DNA of 54,544 nucleotides from Hyphomicrobiales bacterium (GTDB lineage: Bacteria > Pseudomonadota > Alphaproteobacteria > Rhizobiales > Xanthobacteraceae): positions 1-54,544 of the forward strand of contig JADJPN010000008.1 of NCBI GenBank assembly GCA_016713235.1, read 5' to 3'. Below the pieces are notes generated by a model. The model made no database searches. It had not been told where the DNA came from and saw only the letters and a list, made by a program, of their open reading frames with translations. This document shows positions 34,006 through 43,876 of this stretch, piece after piece (positions within the stretch are counted from its first letter, which is position 1; each line of letters opens with the position of its first letter). Both the position numbers and the translations under genes were made by a program.

Positions 34006-34572
34006 TTGTATCGATTTTTACTGGCGTTGAGCCTGATCATTTCCTCGTTTGCCGCGACCAGCGTGTCCGCGCAGCGCGGCGGCGAAGTGACCGTCACGAT
34101 CACGCCGGGACCGGACATCAAAGCCGAATTACCGTTCTACGTCGCGTCGGGCGAGCATCGGCTGCGCTTCAACAATACCACCTCACGTCACGCGAAAATC
34201 CTCTCCATCGAACTCCTGTTCGTCGATCAGCTCGATCGCACCACGACCTGCGAGAATTTCTTCGGCAACACGATCGGCGCCGCCGTTCGCAAATATGATT
34301 TAAAGAATCTCGATGTGGCGTCGGGAAAGACCGCAACGGCAACCGTGAAGTTGCTGCCGCCGGAGAAGGACGACAAAGACCGCGTCGAGCCCGGCTTTCA
34401 CGACGAGCGCACGCAACGCCTGACCTTCATTGCCTGCTATAAGTTCAACTTCGAGAATGACGAACGGGAACTCGAAGTCTATCAACTCGCCGGACGCTGG
34501 ACCTTCGACCGCAAGACCGGGAAGTTGATCTCAAAGAAGATCGAACCGAAGGCGGAGCTACTGCCGCGCTGA
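34006..34572 (+). CDS. Secreted or periplasmic hypothetical protein
   Basis: 188 residues with a clear signal peptide (YRFLLALSLIISSFAATSVSAQ, cleavage after SAQ or ATSVSA). The rest is a beta-rich domain (GGEVTVTITPGPDIKAELPFYVASGEHRLRFNN) ending in a charged tail. Two cysteines (CENFF and FIACYKF) could form a disulfide. No family recognised. The start is probably TTG 34006; no strong ribosome-binding site is visible. It converges on the LAS-peptidase gene with seven bases between stops. Confidence 0.6.
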   Translation: MYRFLLALSLIISSFAATSVSAQRGGEVTVTITPGPDIKAELPFYVASGEHRLRFNNTTSRHAKILSIELLFVDQLDRTTTCENFFGNTIGAAVRKYDLKNLDVASGKTATATVKLLPPEKDDKDRVEPGFHDERTQRLTFIACYKFNFENDERELEVYQLAGRWTFDRKTGKLISKKIEPKAELLPR

Positions 34573-34579
34573 GCGCTCC

Positions 34580-35375
34580 TCAACGTGCGATCTGGATGTG
34601 AATGTGATCGTCGTGTCGCGCCGCGCGACAACCTTGAAACCGGACCAACGGCGATGACACGCCAAGCCGCGTAGCAAGATGCGGCTCAATGAGAATTCGC
34701 TCGAGACCGTAGTTCGGACCTGCTTCAACCAGCCAGTGCAAGGCAGCCGATGTCCGGGTTTCGTCGAGCTGCATCTTCGGCAAATAGGGCCTGGAGCCAC
34801 GTCATGTTCCAGCGCAGCGACAGTCAGGATTCCCGCTCACATGATGGTGCATCCGTAGCCCGCGGCTGTTCGAACGCCCAATAGCCGATTGGCGAGCGCG
34901 TGACGCCAGCAGCATAGTCGCCACGCTCATCACGATAATAGAACGCAAGATCGAGCTTCCTGCCATCATCATGCGAAAGGTGCGGCAACAGCGGAAACCC
35001 ATTCAGAAACGGAAAGCCTGCATCGAGAAAAACGGTGACTGTGCCGGCATGCGCGCGTTCCATCTCGCCGGCAAGCGTAACGACCAGATCGCGTAATCTC
35101 GGATCCGCATAATTCCGGTTGAGCCAGCAATAGAGCGGATGCGCAGCGCGTAGCGGATACGCCGGAGTAGCCTCACAACTCAAGCGAACACGGCCGAAAT
35201 GCCCGGCGACCGGTGGTACGATTACACTCGTCAGAAGCGTGTAAAACAGGACAACCATAAACAGCGAAGCCATCGCTCGATTGGCGCGAAACGCAAGCGG
35301 ACCTTCAACTTTGTGGCGTGCGAAAAACCAGACTATGGCAACGGCAATGCCGCCAATCTGCGTAAGAACAGTCAC
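34580..35375 (-). pseudogene. Membrane-anchored LAS-type metallopeptidase-like protein, disrupted
   Basis: About 264 codons. Two N-terminal membrane helices precede a domain with HxxxxxxD (SHDDGRKLDLAFYY) and a C-terminal HxH (RHDDHIHIQIAR), the zinc-site pattern of the LAS (lysostaphin/D-Ala-D-Ala peptidase/hedgehog) superfamily; a murein-cleaving role is inference. The frame has an in-frame TGA at 34824-34826 (ERES-stop-LSLRWNM, likely once Trp) and then an extra G near 34790, after which the tail PYLPKMQLDETRTSAALHWL continues. Both defects may be sequence errors, but two in one non-core gene make real inactivation possible. It is downstream of merR on the same strand. Confidence 0.6.
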
Positions 35376-35430
35376 GGCGATGAACGCCAGCAGCCAGAAC
35401 GAATGTCTAACGACCTGATTCAGTTTCGGC

Positions 35431-36228
35431 CTAGCCGGCCTTGCGGCTTGCGTCGAGCATCCGCTTGCACTCGCCCAGTTCGTAAAGCGTAGCCTTCAAC
35501 AAACGCACTGCCTCTGCCGGAAGGCGCAAACTGCCCGGCGCTTCCTGCATGGGCGCGCGTGCCACCGGCGCACGCATCTGCGGCTCGACCGCGCGCGGCT
35601 CGTAGCGCTCCTCGGCGACAACGCGAGGCTCGTAACGATCTTCCTGCGGGGCGCGAGCCTGAATGCGCGGCTCGTCATGTTCGGGCGCGGGTACGGGCGC
35701 GAATTTCCGGAACGGGATCGCCGGACCGTCGTCCTCGTAGGATTGCGGCTGTACCACTGGCTGCGGCCGCGGCACTTCGACAATGCGCGGCTCCAGCGTG
35801 CGCGGCATCTCCGGTTCGACGCGCTGCCGCGGAGGCGGTGGCGCGAAATTGACGACACCGCCGCGCGCACCCGCCGAAACGCTCATGTTCGCGGCATCCG
35901 CCTCGAGCGCCTGCTTGTCGAAATTGATATCGCGCAACCGCGCCGGGTCGGTTTCCGCCGAGCGGCCAATCGTCTGCACATAGCGCAGTCCTTGATCCTT
36001 CAGAATCTGCTGCACGCCACGGATCGTGTAGCCCTCTCCGTAGAGGAGATGCCGGATGCCGCGCAGGAGATCGACGTCATCGGGACGGTAATAGCGCCGG
36101 CCGCCGCCGCGCTTCATCGGCTTGATCTGTGCGAAACGCGTTTCCCAGAAGCGCAAGACATGCTGCGGCAGATCGAGGTCGTCTGCGACCTCGCTGATCG
36201 TGCGGAATGCGTCCGGACCTTTTTCCAA
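35431..36228 (-). CDS. MerR-family transcriptional regulator
   Basis: 265 residues. N-terminal winged helix (TISEVADDLDLPQHVLRFWETRF, RRYYRPDDVDLLRGIRHLLYGEGYTIRGVQQIL), then a long Pro/Glu/Arg-rich disordered region (about 90-225) and a C-terminal helix (LPAEAVRLLKATLYELGECKRMLDASRK). It always follows ihfA in this alphaproteobacterial cluster (yceD-plsX-fabH-ihfA-merR). The effector is unknown; no metal-binding cysteine set is seen. Confidence 0.9.
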   Translation of the reverse strand: MEKGPDAFRTISEVADDLDLPQHVLRFWETRFAQIKPMKRGGGRRYYRPDDVDLLRGIRHLLYGEGYTIRGVQQILKDQGLRYVQTIGRSAETDPARLRDINFDKQALEADAANMSVSAGARGGVVNFAPPPPRQRVEPEMPRTLEPRIVEVPRPQPVVQPQSYEDDGPAIPFRKFAPVPAPEHDEPRIQARAPQEDRYEPRVVAEERYEPRAVEPQMRAPVARAPMQEAPGSLRLPAEAVRLLKATLYELGECKRMLDASRKAG

Positions 36229-36262
36229 CTACCCAAGCCTCACTAAAGAGTCGCGTGGGCGG

Positions 36263-36580
36263 TTAGCGGCTTTTTTCGTCGCCGTTGGCCCGCCCGTTGA
36301 TTCGCTGCTTAAGAATATTCGATGGTTTGAAAACCATCACCCTGCGCGGCTCAATTGGAACTTCTTCTCCCGTCTTCGGATTGCGGCCCACGCGCTCGCC
36401 CTTCTGGCGCACGAGGAAAGATCCGAACGAAGAAAGCTTGACGTTCTCGCCACGCGCAAGCGAATCGGCAAGCTCGGTCAGCACCAGTTCGACTAGCGCC
36501 GCCGATTCCGTGCGCGACAAACCGACCTTTTGATAGACGACTTCGCTCAGGTCAGCGCGCGTGATGGTCTTCCCGCTCAT
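36263..36580 (-). CDS. ihfA: Integration host factor subunit alpha
   Basis: DNA-bending protein of 105 residues, partner of IhfB. KTITRADLSEVVYQKVGLSRTESAALVE begins the HU/IHF fold, and VKLSSFGSFLVRQKGERVGRNPKTGEEVPI contains the beta arm with the intercalating proline. The C-terminal MVFKPSNILKQRING is typical. It lies between fabH and merR on the same strand. Confidence 0.97.
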   Translation of the reverse strand: MSGKTITRADLSEVVYQKVGLSRTESAALVELVLTELADSLARGENVKLSSFGSFLVRQKGERVGRNPKTGEEVPIEPRRVMVFKPSNILKQRINGRANGDEKSR

Positions 36581-36692
36581 TGCCGCCCCCGCGGTGTAAA
36601 CTTCTATCGTACTGATAAAGCGACGTTATTTGCGATTCAGCATCTGAGTCAACCGGCTTGCAACAATACTGTCGCGAGCCGGCCGGAGCGTA

Positions 36693-37670
36693 TTACCACC
36701 GCAACAACGTAGAACCCCAGGTGAATCCTCCGCCCATCGCTTCCAGCAGAACAAGATCGCCTTTCTTGATCCTGCCGTCGTTGACGGCGGTCGAAAGCGC
36801 GAGCGGAATCGATGCGGCAGAAGTGTTGCCGTGCTTATCCACCGTTACCACAACCTTATCCGGAGCAATTTTAAGTTTCTTTGCGCTGCCGTCGATGATC
36901 CGAAGATTCGCCTGATGCGGGACAAACCAGTCGATATCCTCCGACGAATAGCCTGTAGCGGCATAAGCATCCTCGATCACATCTGTGATCATACCAACCG
37001 CGTGGCGGAATACTTCTTTGCCTTCCATCCGAAGGTGACCGACCGTTCCCGTCGAACCCGGCCCGCCATCGACGAACAGCTTTTCCCTGTGCCTGCCATC
37101 GGAGCGCAACTTCGAAATCAGAATGCCCCGATCGTCGCGCGTACCCGGCTGCTCTGTACGCTCCAGCACCACCGCGCCGGAGCCGTCGCCGAACAGCACG
37201 CAGGTGGTTCGATCCTGCCAGTCGAGAATGCGTGAGAACGTCTCTGCGCCAATCACAAGCGCACATTTAAAGTCGCCGGAGCGCAGATACTGGTCGGCAG
37301 TGGACATCGCATAGACGAAGCCCGAGCAGACCGCCTGCAAGTCGAACGCTGCGCCGCGCGTGATGCCGAGCGCGGCCTGTACCGCTGTTGCCGTCGCGGG
37401 GAACGTCAAATCCGGTGTCGAAGTTGCGAGCACGATGAGGTCGATATCGGCAGCCGTCATGCCGGCGTTCGCGAGCGCGGCCTTCGCCGCCGCGATCGCA
37501 AGATCGGAAGTCGTCTCTTCCTTCGCTGCGATATGCCGCTCCTGAATGCCCGTGCGCTGCACGATCCATTCGTCGGACGTATCGACCATCTTCGCGAGTT
37601 CGGCATTGGTCAGCGTGCGCGCTGGCAGGTAAGACCCGACACCCCGCGCGACCGAGCGGTACACTGTCAC
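36693..37670 (-). CDS. fabH: Beta-ketoacyl-ACP synthase III
   Basis: Starts type II fatty acid synthesis by condensing acetyl-CoA with malonyl-ACP. 325 residues; the catalytic triad is visible as Cys in DLQAVCSGFVYAM, His in WFVPHQANLRI and Asn in DKHGNTSAASIPLAL. The start overlaps the plsX stop by four bases (ATGA), so translation is coupled. Confidence 0.98.
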   Translation of the reverse strand: MTVYRSVARGVGSYLPARTLTNAELAKMVDTSDEWIVQRTGIQERHIAAKEETTSDLAIAAAKAALANAGMTAADIDLIVLATSTPDLTFPATATAVQAALGITRGAAFDLQAVCSGFVYAMSTADQYLRSGDFKCALVIGAETFSRILDWQDRTTCVLFGDGSGAVVLERTEQPGTRDDRGILISKLRSDGRHREKLFVDGGPGSTGTVGHLRMEGKEVFRHAVGMITDVIEDAYAATGYSSEDIDWFVPHQANLRIIDGSAKKLKIAPDKVVVTVDKHGNTSAASIPLALSTAVNDGRIKKGDLVLLEAMGGGFTWGSTLLRW

Positions 37671-38719
37671 TGCTGCATTTCCTCGGCCGGTTCGGGTGTT
37701 TGCGGCGCTACGCGGCGCAGCCCGTCGGCTATTCCTTGTATGAGATCGTGGCGGACGACGTCGTAGCCGATTTCGATGGCGGATGCGAAGCCTTCTGCGT
37801 CCGTTCCACCGTGGCTTTTTACGACCAGGCCATTCAGGCCAAGAAACAGGCCGCCATTAGCGCGGCGCGGGTCCATTTTCTCGCGTAACACCCTGAATGC
37901 CCCGCGCGCAAACAGGTAACCGATTTTCGCGCTCAGCGTCCGGCTCATGGCGGAGCGCAGATACTCGCCGATCTGGCGAGCGGTCCCTTCGGCGGTCTTC
38001 AGCGCAATGTTGCCGGTGAAGCCCTCAGTCACGATGACGTCGACCGAACCCTTGGAAATGTCGTCGCCCTCGACGAAGCCGCGGTAGTCCATGCCCGGCG
38101 CATTCATCTCGCGCAAGATCTGCCCCGCTTCGCGTACTTCCTCGACACCTTTCATTTCCTCGACGCCGACGTTGAGAAGGCCGACCGTCGGTCGTTCAAG
38201 ATCGAACACGACCCGCGCCATGGCCGCACCCATCACGGCGTTGTCGACAAGTTGCTTCGCATCGGAACCGATCGAAGCGCCGACATCGAGCACAATGCTT
38301 TCGCCGCGGATCGACGGCCAGATCGCGGCAATCGCCGGGCGATCGACACCCGCAAGCGGCTTCAGGCAGAACAGGCTCATCGCCATCAACGCGCCGGTGT
38401 TGCCGGCGGAGATCGCAACATCCGCCTCGCCTTTTTTTACGGCTTCGATTGCGAGCCACATCGACGAAACCTTGCGGCCCTTGCGCAGCGCCTGGCTCGG
38501 CTTGTCGTCCATGCGCACCGCGACGTCGGTGTGGAAGACTTTCGCGTTCTTGAGGCGGTTCTGCTTGGCCAGAACCGGCGCGATCTGCTTCTCGTCACCG
38601 AACAGCAAATACTCGGTGTCGGGACGGCGCAGCGCAGCCACTTCCGCGCCGGCCACGGTCACGGCTGGGCCGTGATCGCCTCCCATAACGTCGATCGCGA
38701 TGCGGACCGTTCTGGACAT
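37667..38719 (-). CDS. plsX: Phosphate acyltransferase PlsX
   Basis: Makes acyl-phosphate from acyl-ACP for phospholipid synthesis; peripheral membrane enzyme of 350 residues. Starts MSRTVRIAIDVMGGDHGPAVTVAGA, the family signature. Other landmarks are ISAGNTGALMAMSLF, VDVIVTEGFTGNIALKTAEGTAR and NGLVVKSHGGTDAEGFASAI. It is translationally coupled to fabH. Confidence 0.98.
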   Translation of the reverse strand: MSRTVRIAIDVMGGDHGPAVTVAGAEVAALRRPDTEYLLFGDEKQIAPVLAKQNRLKNAKVFHTDVAVRMDDKPSQALRKGRKVSSMWLAIEAVKKGEADVAISAGNTGALMAMSLFCLKPLAGVDRPAIAAIWPSIRGESIVLDVGASIGSDAKQLVDNAVMGAAMARVVFDLERPTVGLLNVGVEEMKGVEEVREAGQILREMNAPGMDYRGFVEGDDISKGSVDVIVTEGFTGNIALKTAEGTARQIGEYLRSAMSRTLSAKIGYLFARGAFRVLREKMDPRRANGGLFLGLNGLVVKSHGGTDAEGFASAIEIGYDVVRHDLIQGIADGLRRVAPQTPEPAEEMQQ

Positions 38720-38856
38720 TCTTGAAAGCTGGAGGCTGTCGGGCTCAGCCGCTGTTGGAGATTGCCCGGCCCCGCTCCGGCGCCGGTCGACAATAGCGGT
38801 TCGGCATCCCGGTTCAACCGCAGGCTAATAATATTATATTAGTCAATGGCTTGCCG

Positions 38857-39387
38857 CTACTTTTTAATTCGGTCTTTCAGGCCAGAAAGCTGCTCGAAGG
38901 GGCTCCGCTTCGGCTCCGGCGCTGCTTCTTCTGCGGCCGGACCCTCGAATTCGACTCCCGGCTTCCTCGGATAAGGGTCGACGCTGAGGATCAGAAACTC
39001 GGTCGCGAGCGCACCAAGGTCGATCTTGCCGTCCACAATCGGGTCCGGAAGGTCCTCGATCTCCTCTTCGTCGTCGTTCGACGCTTCGCTTTGGACGTCA
39101 CTCGAGAAATCGACCGAGAAGTTCTCGGCAATCGGATTGTCGAATTCCTCAAGGCTGACAACACATCGCTGCCGCACAACGCCTTCAAGTTTGCCCACGA
39201 CTTCCGCGTCATCGGCGCCGACCGGGCGTACTTCCAGAAGCAGCTTCAGCGCGGGAATGGAAACCACGCCCGCAACATTGGCGAGCTGCTTGCGCGTGGC
39301 TTCGTCCGGTACGAGTTCGAAGGTCTTGCCTTCCGGCGGCACCGAGGCCAATTCGATTTCATAGGTCCAGGCCAGATCATTCTGCAT
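38857..39387 (-). CDS. yceD: YceD family protein (DUF177)
   Basis: 176 residues. DUF177 proteins are linked to large ribosomal subunit rRNA maturation in bacteria and plants and usually sit beside rpmF-plsX. Here rpmF is not between yceD and plsX, as is common in Hyphomicrobiales. The LEGVVRQRCVVSLEEFDNPI region carries the conserved Cys and acidic segment. It overlaps the upstream CBP3 gene by 11 bases. The 137-base gap before plsX contains an AT-rich palindromic patch (about 38826-38842). Confidence 0.9.
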   Translation of the reverse strand: MQNDLAWTYEIELASVPPEGKTFELVPDEATRKQLANVAGVVSIPALKLLLEVRPVGADDAEVVGKLEGVVRQRCVVSLEEFDNPIAENFSVDFSSDVQSEASNDDEEEIEDLPDPIVDGKIDLGALATEFLILSVDPYPRKPGVEFEGPAAEEAAPEPKRSPFEQLSGLKDRIKK

Positions 39388-39925
39388 TGGCAGCGACCTC
39401 CTTCGGGGCCGGGAATTCTAGCTCGCCGGCAAGAAACTGTTCGAGCGATCGCTTGTTCAGCGCATGTGTCGTCTCAATCGCATAGGAAGCAAGCGGCGCG
39501 GCGCTGGCCGCATCTTCCTTCCCGAGAATGTTGCGTGCGATCGCTGCGCCAAGCGCGGCGTTGTCGCCTTTGGCGATCGTCTGCCCATAGAGCGCCGAGC
39601 GTCCGAGATAGGCTTGCGCGAGCGTGCGCATTTCCTTCGGCACCTTAAGATCGCCGATGCCGATTTCGCGCAAGCTCGCGTCCATGTCCTCGAAGAAATG
39701 GTCGAGCAGTTCCTGCCCGAGTGCGATACCCGCCTCGCCTGTCGCCACCAGCCGCTCATTCACCAGATGCATATGCAGCACCAGGAAATCGAAGCGCCCC
39801 TCCACGGTGTCGGGAACGCCCATTTCCCTATAAAATATCGGCTCTCGAGCCTGTGCCACGATGGCGCCATAGAGCCGTTTGATGGTCATTGCGCGTCCGG
39901 AGTCGCGTTTCTTGAACAGGAACAT
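39377..39925 (-). CDS. Ubiquinol-cytochrome c chaperone family protein (CBP3-like)
   Basis: 182-residue membrane-associated assembly factor for the cytochrome bc1 complex. YGAIVAQAREPIFYREMGVPDTVEGRFDFLVLHMHLVNERL is the family core, and LFDHFFEDMDASLREIGIGDLKVPKEMR (read as LLDHFFEDMDAS) matches the second conserved block. It is divergent from bamE and overlaps yceD, an order conserved in alphaproteobacteria. Confidence 0.93.
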   Translation of the reverse strand: MFLFKKRDSGRAMTIKRLYGAIVAQAREPIFYREMGVPDTVEGRFDFLVLHMHLVNERLVATGEAGIALGQELLDHFFEDMDASLREIGIGDLKVPKEMRTLAQAYLGRSALYGQTIAKGDNAALGAAIARNILGKEDAASAAPLASYAIETTHALNKRSLEQFLAGELEFPAPKEVAANAE

Positions 39926-40006
39926 GTCTAGCCGGTGTAATTTGCGTTTCGTTGCCGCGCGGGGTAGTCGCGGGGTGACGACAAGTCAATCCGGCAATTA
40001 ACCATT

Positions 40007-40501
40007 ATGCCTGTCAGACCGCTGCAACTTTCTGCGATCCGCCGTGCGACTGCGCTCGCGGCGCTCCTTCCCGCACTGGCAGTTGCGGGGTGCGGCAGTA
40101 TTCCCCTTAACGGCTTCACGCAGAACTATCAGCGCGGCTACGTCCTCGACGAGAACGCGCTGCAGCAGGTTCCGGTCGGATCCAGCCAGGAACAGGTGCT
40201 TCTGGTCCTCGGCACGCCTTCCACCGTCGCGACACTCTCGGGTGAAGCGTTTTATTACATCTCGCAGAAGACTCAGCAGACTGCCTTCATGCGGCCTGAA
40301 GTCGTCGATCAGCGCGTGCTCGTCGTCTATTTCAGCCCCGACCGCCGGGTGACCCGCATCGCAAATTACGGGATTCAAGACGGCAAGATCTTCGACTTCA
40401 TCAGCCGCAGCACGATGGCGGGCGGCTCCGACATCTCGCTGGTCGGCAACATCTTGAAGAACGTCGGCAACATCAATCCGTTCGGCGTCGGCCGCGAATA
40501 A
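40007..40501 (+). CDS. bamE: Outer membrane protein assembly factor BamE
   Basis: Lipoprotein of the BAM complex, 164 residues. Signal peptide with lipobox ending LAVAGCGS, then the SmpA/OmlA fold (YVLDENALQQVPVGSSQEQVLLVLGTPSTVATLSGEAFYYIS) and a Ser/Gly-rich tail. It is divergent from the CBP3-like gene and ends in a bidirectional terminator shared with hppA. Confidence 0.95.
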   Translation: MPVRPLQLSAIRRATALAALLPALAVAGCGSIPLNGFTQNYQRGYVLDENALQQVPVGSSQEQVLLVLGTPSTVATLSGEAFYYISQKTQQTAFMRPEVVDQRVLVVYFSPDRRVTRIANYGIQDGKIFDFISRSTMAGGSDISLVGNILKNVGNINPFGVGRE

Positions 40502-40520
40502 GCGAAAGCCCTTTCAAAGA

Positions 40521-40554
40521 AAAAGCCCGCGAGGATCGCTCCCCGCGGGCTTTT
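40521..40554. terminator. Bidirectional terminator between bamE and hppA
   Basis: 11-bp stem AAAAGCCCGCG/CGCGGGCTTTT with a 12-base loop, T6 on the plus strand and T runs on the minus strand. It serves both convergent genes. Confidence 0.92.
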
Positions 40555-40573
40555 TTGTTTCGTTCGCTCTCGC

Positions 40574-42704
40574 TTAGTGCGCGAGGATCGCGAGCAGCAG
40601 CAGCGCCACGATGTTCGTGATCTTGATCATCGGGTTCACTGCGGGGCCGGCCGTGTCCTTGTAGGGATCGCCGACGGTGTCACCGGTGACGGACGCCTTG
40701 TGCGGCTCGGAACCCTTGCCGCCGAAGTGACCGTCTTCGATGTACTTCTTGGCGTTGTCCCATGCGCCGCCGCCCGAAGTCATCGAGATGGCGACGAAGA
40801 GACCCGTCACGATCACGCCGAGGAGCATCGCGCCGAGTGCCGAGAAGCCCGCTGCCTTACCCGCAACGCCACCGCCCGCGATGTAGTACATCGCGAAGTA
40901 GACGACGATCGGCGAGAGCACCGGCAGCAGCGACGGAATGATCATTTCCTTGATCGCAGCCTTCGTAAGGAGGTCAACCGCCTTGCCGTAGTCCGGCTTG
41001 TCGGTGCCCTTCATGATGCCCGGCTTTTCGCGGAACTGACGGCGCACTTCCTCGACGATCGAACCGGCAGCACGGCCTACGGCCATCATGCCCATCGCGC
41101 CGAAGAGGTACGGCAACAGACCGCCAAACAACAGGCCGACCACGACGTACGGATTCGACAACGAGAAATCGACCTTCACGCCGGCGAAGTATTTGAACTG
41201 CGCGGCGTTAGCGGTGAAGTAGTTGAGATCCGACGTGTAGGCCGCGAACAGCACCAGCGCGCCGAGACCGGCAGAACCGATCGCATAGCCCTTGGTGATC
41301 GCCTTCGTGGTGTTGCCGACGGCGTCGAGCGCGTCCGTGGACTTGCGCACGTCCTTCGGCAGGCCCGCCATTTCGGCAATGCCACCGGCGTTGTCGGTGA
41401 CAGGTCCGAAAGCATCGAGCGCAACGACCATGCCCGCCAGCGCCAGCATCGTCGTCACCGCGATCGCGATGCCGAACAGGCCCGCGAGGGAGTAAGTAAC
41501 GAGGATGCCACCGATGATGACGATCGCAGGCAGTGCGGTCGCTTCCATCGAGACCGCAAGACCCTGGATGATGTTGGTGCCGTGACCGGTCACAGATGCC
41601 TGTGCGATCGACTTCACCGGGCGATAGTCGGTGCCGGTGTAGTATTCGGTGATCCAGACGATGAGACCCGTCACAACCAGACCGACGATGCCGCAGTAGA
41701 ACAGCGACGTGCCGGTGAAGGTGATGCCCTGCGCCGTGATCGGATTGTTCCAGCCGATCAGGAAGTGCGTGGCAATCGCGAGTGCGGGGATCGAGAGCAC
41801 CGCCGAGACGATGAATCCGCGATAAAGCGCACCCATGATCGACTGGTTCGCAGGCAACTTCACGAAGAAGGTACCGGCGATCGAAGTGATGATGCACGCT
41901 GCGCAGATCGCGAGCGGATAGATCAGCAACGAGCTGAGCATCGGCGAGCCTGCGAAGAAGATCGCAGCCAGCACCATGGTCGCAACAACCGTCACCGCAT
42001 AAGTTTCGAACAAGTCGGCCGCCATGCCGGCACAGTCGCCGACGTTGTCGCCGACGTTGTCTGCGATCGTGGCAGGGTTGCGCGGATCATCCTCGGGAAT
42101 GCCCGCTTCGACCTTACCGACGAGATCGCCGCCGACGTCCGCACCCTTGGTGAAGATGCCGCCGCCGAGACGCGCGAAGATCGAAATCAGCGAAGCGCCA
42201 AAGCCGAAGCGCAACAAGTGCGTCGATGACCGTACGGTCCGCAGCCTTCAGGCCAAGCCCGAACACCAGGAAGCCGTAGTAACCGGCAACGCCAAGAAGC
42301 GCGAGACCGGCAACCAGCATGCCCGTGATCGCACCCGACTTGAACGCAATGTCGAGGCCCTCACCGAGCGACTTGGTCGCTGCCTGCGCAGTACGCACGT
42401 TCGCGCGCACCGACACATTCATGCCGATGAAGCCGGTGAGACCGGAAAGGATCGCGCCGATGGCAAAGCCGATGGCGACGAGCGCACCGAGTAGCCACCA
42501 GACGAGAGCGAAAATGACGACACCGACGATACCGATCGTCAGATACTGGCGGCGCAGGTAAGCCTGCGCACCTTCGCGGATCGCCGCCGCGATTTCCTGC
42601 ATACGCTGGTTGCCAGCGTCGGAGGAAAGAACAGAATTCGTCGCCCATACGCCGTACGCGATCGCGAGTACGCCGCAGGCGAGAATCAGCCATAAAGCAA
42701 GCAT
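40574..42704 (-). CDS. hppA: K+-insensitive proton-translocating pyrophosphatase (frame break)
   Basis: Membrane proton pump driven by pyrophosphate hydrolysis; about 710 residues and 15-16 membrane segments. Catalytic loop residues include GGGIFTKGADVGGDLVGKVEAGIPEDDPRNPATIADNVGDNVGDCAGMAADLFE. The motif GNTTKA carries Lys where K+-dependent enzymes have Ala, marking the K+-independent H+-pumping class. Start ATG 42704 (MLALWLILACG). Near 42206 one extra base breaks the frame: VIDALVAL should continue GFGASLISIFARLGGG, found in the next frame. This is likely a sequence error. Confidence 0.93.
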
Positions 42705-42883
42705 TGATTTGCCCCTAGTCTTTGTCGGAAATTGCTTGCGCGTCGCAGGCTTTAGCCACCCGGCGCGAGAGCCTTCAGGACACCCCCCAAAGCGCGCCAC
42801 CTTTGCCAAAAATGCCTTGGCGGCGCAACACGGCGAACGCCCGTTTCGGCAGGATTCCGCTACTGAAATTGCGTTCTTTTGGC

Positions 42884-43876
42884 TTAGAAGTGGCTGAAAG
42901 CGGCTTTCTCGAACGAAAGTTCCTGACCGTCCGCCCCGAGGACCGAAATCCCCTCACCGGCCTCGAATCTGCCGATGGGCGCAACCGGCACCCCGGCCTT
43001 CCCGGCGGCTTCCGCAAAGGCGGCAAAACGGCTCTCGGGGATCGCGCAGAGGACCTCGTAATCGTCCCCGCCCGTGAGCGCCGTGGAAAGCAGCTCCGAT
43101 TCGCCTGTAATCGCATCATGCGCCGGGTTCGAAAGCGGGATCTTCGCGATCTCTATCCTCGCGCCAACACCCGAGACCTGTGCAAGCTTCGCAAGATCGC
43201 CGACAAGCCCGTCGGAAATATCCATCGCCGCGTTCGCGCGGTCGCGAAGCAGCTTCGCCAGCGCAAGCCGCGGCTCGGGCACGAGATAGCGGCGGATCAA
43301 TTCGTCGGTCTGATCGCCGGCAAGGCCGGAAAGCTTCCGGCTGCCCTTGCGTGCCATCAGTCCGAGCACGCCGTCACCAATCGTACCGGATACGACGACA
43401 AGGTCACCCGGCTTCGCACCGGCCCGCCTCACCATTTTGCCGGACGGTACTTTGCCGATGGCCGTGATTGAAATCGAAAGCGGTCCGGGCGTTTTCGTCG
43501 TGTCGCCACCAAACAATGGGCAGCCAAACGCAATGCAGTCTTCACCGAGCCCACGCGAGAAATTCGCGATCCAGCCTTCGTGGAAGTTTTCGGAGAACGA
43601 AATCGCGAGCAACGCGCCGATCGGCTCGGCACCCTTCGCAGCGAGATCGGAAAGATTCACCCGAAGCGCTTTCTTTCCGATCGTGTCGGCTGGATCGTCG
43701 GCAAAAAAATGCACGCCCGCGACCGTCATATCCGTGGTCAGGACGAGGTCATGGCCAGCGGGCGGCGTCAGATATGCGGCGTCGTCGGAGAGCGCGAGCG
43801 CGCCGGGATGCGAAGCGAGCGGTTTGAAGAAGCGCTCGATCAGCTTGTCCTCGCCGCTCGGTTCGCGCTTCGTCAT
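42884..43876 (-). CDS. thiL: Thiamine-phosphate kinase
   Basis: Phosphorylates thiamine phosphate to thiamine diphosphate; 330 residues of the AIR synthase-related fold. Metal/ATP sites: LSDDAAYLTPPAGHDLVLTTDMTVAGVHF, VNLSDLAAKGAEPIGALLAIS, FGGDTTKTPGPLSISITAIG and MDISDGLVGDLAKL. Start ATG 43876 overlaps or abuts the nusB stop, making it the last gene of the rib-nusB unit. Confidence 0.96.
   Translation of the reverse strand: MTKREPSGEDKLIERFFKPLASHPGALALSDDAAYLTPPAGHDLVLTTDMTVAGVHFFADDPADTIGKKALRVNLSDLAAKGAEPIGALLAISFSENFHEGWIANFSRGLGEDCIAFGCPLFGGDTTKTPGPLSISITAIGKVPSGKMVRRAGAKPGDLVVVSGTIGDGVLGLMARKGSRKLSGLAGDQTDELIRRYLVPEPRLALAKLLRDRANAAMDISDGLVGDLAKLAQVSGVGARIEIAKIPLSNPAHDAITGESELLSTALTGGDDYEVLCAIPESRFAAFAEAAGKAGVPVAPIGRFEAGEGISVLGADGQELSFEKAAFSHF

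Noticed and set aside
34824..34826. In-frame TGA read as selenocysteine in the LAS-type gene
   Set aside because: No SECIS-like hairpin or selenocysteine machinery is visible, and a further frameshift follows, so mutation or sequence error is more likely.
40577..42229. 550-codon open frame antisense to hppA
   Set aside because: Compositionally a shadow frame; the opposite strand encodes a clear pyrophosphatase.
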